From NCBI RefSeq assembly GCF_003073045.1, contig NC_037596.1, forward strand, positions 27,998,392-28,062,391: DNA of 64,000 bases. Direction: 5' to 3'. Each line of letters starts with the position of its first letter. Position 1 is the first letter of the stretch. Below the pieces are notes generated by a model. That model searched no databases. It was not told the DNA's origin and saw only the letters and a list, made by a program, of their open reading frames with translations. The position numbers were made by a program, and so were the translations under genes. The DNA is from Pomacea canaliculata (taxonomy: Eukaryota > Mollusca > Gastropoda > Architaenioglossa > Ampullariidae). Positions 61,601 through 64,000 of the stretch are shown here, piece after piece.

Positions 61601-61601
61601 T
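55700..61601 (+). CDS. Ig-like secreted or membrane protein G, 5' part (2 exons visible)
   Basis: Exon 1 (55700-55757) encodes a signal peptide, MKNRLVVWSLLFILVSLTE, ending in phase 1 before GTAAGA. Exon 2 (61251-61601, 351 nt) has a TTACTTTTCAG acceptor and a GTAAGT donor and encodes an Ig-like domain of 117 aa: NYEIICENF...YAVEWQLN...SLGVASFTCQEF, with extra Cys pairs (FCLVEDIPNC, GCNIDIIC). The phases fit each other. The linking intron is about 5.5 kb and full of mobile elements. The remaining exons are not seen before the window ends. By position it is probably a relative of gene F. Confidence 0.65.
56706..57155. mobile_element. hAT MITE, same family as 9609-11870
   Basis: A 450-bp element with ATGCACAACCTACGGCCCG at the left and, on the other strand, CAGTGATGCCCAACA then GGCCTGCGGGCC at the right. 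It is flanked by GTATAAAG (56698-56705) and GTATAAAC (57156-57163), an 8-bp duplication with one mismatch. Its left ~110 bp matches the autonomous-type copy at 9609. The transposase is deleted. Confidence 0.85.
57531..57807 (-). mobile_element. tRNA-derived SINE, minus strand
   Basis: On the minus strand it starts GGCGGCCCGGTGGCGCAACG, with A-box-like GTGGCGCAACGGTTAGCGC and B-box-like GAGTTCATTTCTCG. A GC-rich body and an A-rich tail at its 3' end (near 57531) follow. Full length or nearly so. Confidence 0.75.
58455..58495 (-). mobile_element. SINE fragment
   Basis: About 40 bp matching the middle of the SINE at 57531-57807 (TGTAAACAGATG-CAC...GAAAG). Too short for more. Confidence 0.45.
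58496..60051. other. intron 1 of gene G, unassigned part
   Basis: No exon, terminal repeat or RNA signature is clear. A stretch at about 58990-59380 has a moderately higher GC content and may be an old repeat, but it could not be assigned. Confidence 0.4.
60052..60872 (-). mobile_element. Tigger/pogo-type MITE with transposase tail
   Basis: Starts CAGTGGAACCTCGGTTAACG, ends with its inverse GGTTCCACTG, and is flanked by TA on both sides (60050-60051, 60873-60874), as expected for Tc1/mariner-class elements. Subterminal repeats of TTCGTTATCCGAA occur at both ends. A minus-strand frame (60300-60533) with EQTLDKFFP resembles the C-terminal end of a Tigger transposase. The rest of the transposase is deleted. 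Confidence 0.9.
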
Positions 61602-62849
61602 GTAAGTATTTGTGCACAAGCATACATTCACTTTTACTCACTTTTACTCACTTTCTCATTGACTCTCTCTCACTCACTACAATCTTATTAAAAGTATGTT
61701 GCCTTAGTTGCTTGTTCATGTCAACTCACCAGTAGTCATCTAGTAGTTTTTGCAAAAGACTTCAGCGTTTTCAAATGACTTCAAAAATAATAACTCAACT
61801 GTAGACCATTAGATCTGCTAAGAGTGTTTAGTTCTCAAATTTAATTCCAAATTACACAACGGCTACTGAAAGGATAAGATAATGGAGGAGATCAAGGACC
61901 AGTCAGTACTTGCAGTATTGACATAATTTGTAAATATATATGCACAAGCACACAATCACTTTTACTCTCTCATTGTCTCTCTAGCTCTCATTTGCTCACA
62001 CTATTTCAGGACACTTCTTGGGCTATATAATGACTGGAAAACTTTCTGAAAAGATTTACGAGGCAGAAAGATTTGGGCTAAAATTTAATCGTGATTTTAT
62101 TATATTATTTTGCTTTACGGAAACCTGACTCAACTCTAAGCTTTCTCGGTCGTCATGTCAACTCTCCGGACGTCTACCGCATCCTGATAATTGCTCGTGT
62201 AAACTGTGGACAATGGCGGCAGCATGTAAATATTCACGATTGTTAATGCAGATATTATAGCATTCTGTCAACTATTCAAGGGACATCGAAACAATAACTC
62301 AGCTGTAGTCTACTCGATCTTACAAGAGAGTTTAGCTCCCTTGTTATAGCTGGCAGATGCTTTCACCCCAAGGCAAATGATACACCAGCTAAACTGTATG
62401 TGACATGGAAATTGATTTTATTGATAATGAGTTACTTCAAGTTTGAATGAAGATTCCTAAGTTTAAGCAACAGCTGGAAACCAAAATAAGGGATGAATCT
62501 TGACTGACCACTATGGTTACTGTGATATTTTTCTTAGTCCGACAGGAGCTGGAACAACATTTACCGACAGGCTCATACTACTACTGAGTTGTGCACTTGT
62601 ATCGCGCAGCATCACGACCAAGATAAGTCATTCTCTGCCCTGACCAGTAACGATAGAAAGAACATTTGAACATTAGGTAATAGACAATGGACAGTGAGAT
62701 ACGTAAGTACAAGAGTAGAAAGAAATACAAGGGATAAAGTTATTAAGGAAAAAAAGGATTGTAAACAGTGAAGTAGTTACATGTGTGCCCATGACTGACA
62801 ATATTGCAATAGGAATTAAGGAGAGTAATTCAAGGATAGAACTTTGTGA
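61602..62849. other. intron 2 or flank of gene G with a small duplication
   Basis: About 85 bp at 61907-61990 repeats the end of exon 2 and the start of its intron (ATTGACATAATTTGTAA...TGCACAAGCA...CACTTTTACTC). This gives a partial spare copy of the splice donor region. The rest shows no exon. Confidence 0.6.
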
Positions 62850-63500
62850 ACAAATATGTTTTCAGAGAGCGTGTGAATGTAGACTTGTAGTCCGAGTGGC
62901 AAATGTGGTGTGGAAGAGAGTTCCACTGTTTAGCAGCACAGAGGGAGGATGTCCGGTGTCCGTATGTGATTTTGTGGGAGGGAGGATAGAATGTGGGAGT
63001 CTGATGAGGAGAGAAGGTTTTGGGCAGGAGTGTGGACAGACAAGATTTCAGTAAAGTAGTGGGGGGGGGGGAGCCTTTAGAGATATCAAAGCACAGAGTT
63101 GAGAGCTGTAGTCTATTCTAGCTGTAACTGGTAGCCAATGAAGAGAGTGAAGAAGTGGTGTTACATGTTTACATTTCCTTCATAAGATCAAGCTGATCGA
63201 AGGCTGTCTAGGGAAAGGTTGTGGGACCCTTGCTCTTTCGGATTTCCGTTCTGCCAGGGTTTTGAGTTCGGAACTGGAGACGAGCAGCTGCATTCTGAAC
63301 TTTCTGAAGCTTATCAATGAGGTACTGTGAACAGCCAGCAAGAGAGTTGCAGTACTCTTCTTTAGACAGAACTAATGAGCAGATAAGAATTTTGGAGGCT
63401 GAGATGGACAAAGTATGGCGAATGGAGCTGATGTTCCGGAGCTCGTCGTATGCAGCACAACAAATGTGAGAAATATGTTCATCAAGACATGTCAGCAGAC
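62850..63500 (-). mobile_element. LINE (CR1/L2-like) 3' fragment
   Basis: Minus-strand translation gives ELRNISSIRHTLSISASK, EEYCNSLAGCSQYLIDKLQK and VQNAAARL, the well-known end of the reverse-transcriptase region of CR1/L2-like non-LTR elements. Farther left, in shifted frames, come an LHWLP-like region and AAKQWNSLPHHI...FTRSLKTYLF, the usual C-terminal region. Frameshifts separate these pieces, so the copy is dead and 5'-truncated. Confidence 0.75.
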
Positions 63501-64000
63501 ACTATGTAGCATAAGTTACGTGTAGAAGTAAAAAAAAGGAACATGGATATCGCCTACCCAAACAGAGTACAGAGAGAACTCTGGGTCTCCTCTTTGAAAA
63601 AAAAAGAGCTAGAGCTTTTGTTTTGTTTTTAAAACGAGCCTCAGGCTAGAAGATTGCTTTGACTGTACCACCTGTATAACACTGACAGCTCCTTGTGCCG
63701 GTCATCTTGAGGAGACTGATATTATCACACCCTACATCACATTCTTCAATGCAATTTGTCAAATGAAGTCTTGATCCAGCAACAAGTCACGCCTTATGGC
63801 TTTCTTCCAAACGAAGCTGATGGCGAAAATGACAAGCCATGTGATAGCAAAGAATTAAAGAGCTCCAAATGACATCTATGGCCAGAGTATGAGACATAAA
63901 ATGCATAAAAAGTTGGATTTCATGTGCTTTCAAACTTCTAGTCTATATCTACTGGATACACATGTGCGATGCATGAATGAATTAGAAATTGCCAGAGCAT

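Noticed and set aside
62785-63054. Cys-rich open frame of 89 codons
   Set aside because: It is antisense to the LINE C-terminal region.

Overview
The window looks like nuclear DNA of an animal, most likely a mollusc and probably a gastropod. It is AT-rich, with small phase-1 exons, long introns, tRNA-derived SINEs, hAT and Tigger DNA transposons, a non-LTR retrotransposon fragment and an LTR element. The phylum is inferred from the style of the proteins and repeats. No database search was possible.

Region 1 (1-26 kb) is a tandem cluster of type I membrane receptors on the plus strand. Four paralogues are visible. Gene A (40-2714) is cut by the window edge. Gene B (5533-8185) is a decayed copy. 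Gene C (13052-17689) reads cleanly as 6 exons and 376 aa. Gene D (21279-25398) reads cleanly as 7 exons and 457 aa. Each has a signal-peptide exon, one or two Ig-like exons, a 123-nt transmembrane exon and a stereotyped cytoplasmic tail. The tail carries the tyrosine motifs GEYVTV (DDYATV in A), YMNV (a Grb2-type YxN), GVYHxV, YNxL and YHHL. A conserved block lies upstream of B, C and D. A 1.3-kb non-coding repeat follows B and C, and a 120-bp remnant of it follows D. A truncated hAT transposon sits in the B copy of that repeat, and the C copy preserves the uninterrupted sequence at the insertion point.

Region 2 (26.9-32 kb) holds a multi-exon gene whose product combines a KH-like segment, a NERD/PD-(D/E)XK-like nuclease segment (GDFD...EVK) and a superfamily-1 helicase-like core with Walker A GPPGTGKT. 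Its first exons are not settled.

Region 3 (32.67-38.95 kb) is an LTR retroelement fossil on the minus strand. It has two ~1.18-kb LTRs, a 5-bp target duplication, gag-like remnants and an extra coiled-coil reading frame, with no recognisable pol. A 100-N assembly gap follows at 40502-40601.

Region 4 (43-54 kb) is a graveyard of Ig exons interrupted by transposons. It ends in a well-preserved Ig + transmembrane + tail module (51077-53908) with two canonical ITIM sequences and a C-terminal YVN. Region 5 (55.7-61.6 kb) has the start of another Ig gene (signal-peptide exon plus one Ig exon). Its ~5.5-kb intron is filled with a hAT MITE, a SINE and a Tigger MITE. The window ends in a minus-strand LINE fragment.

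Taken together, this is an expanded Ig-receptor locus with probable immune-type tyrosine signalling, next to a nuclease-helicase gene, and reshaped by duplication and transposons.
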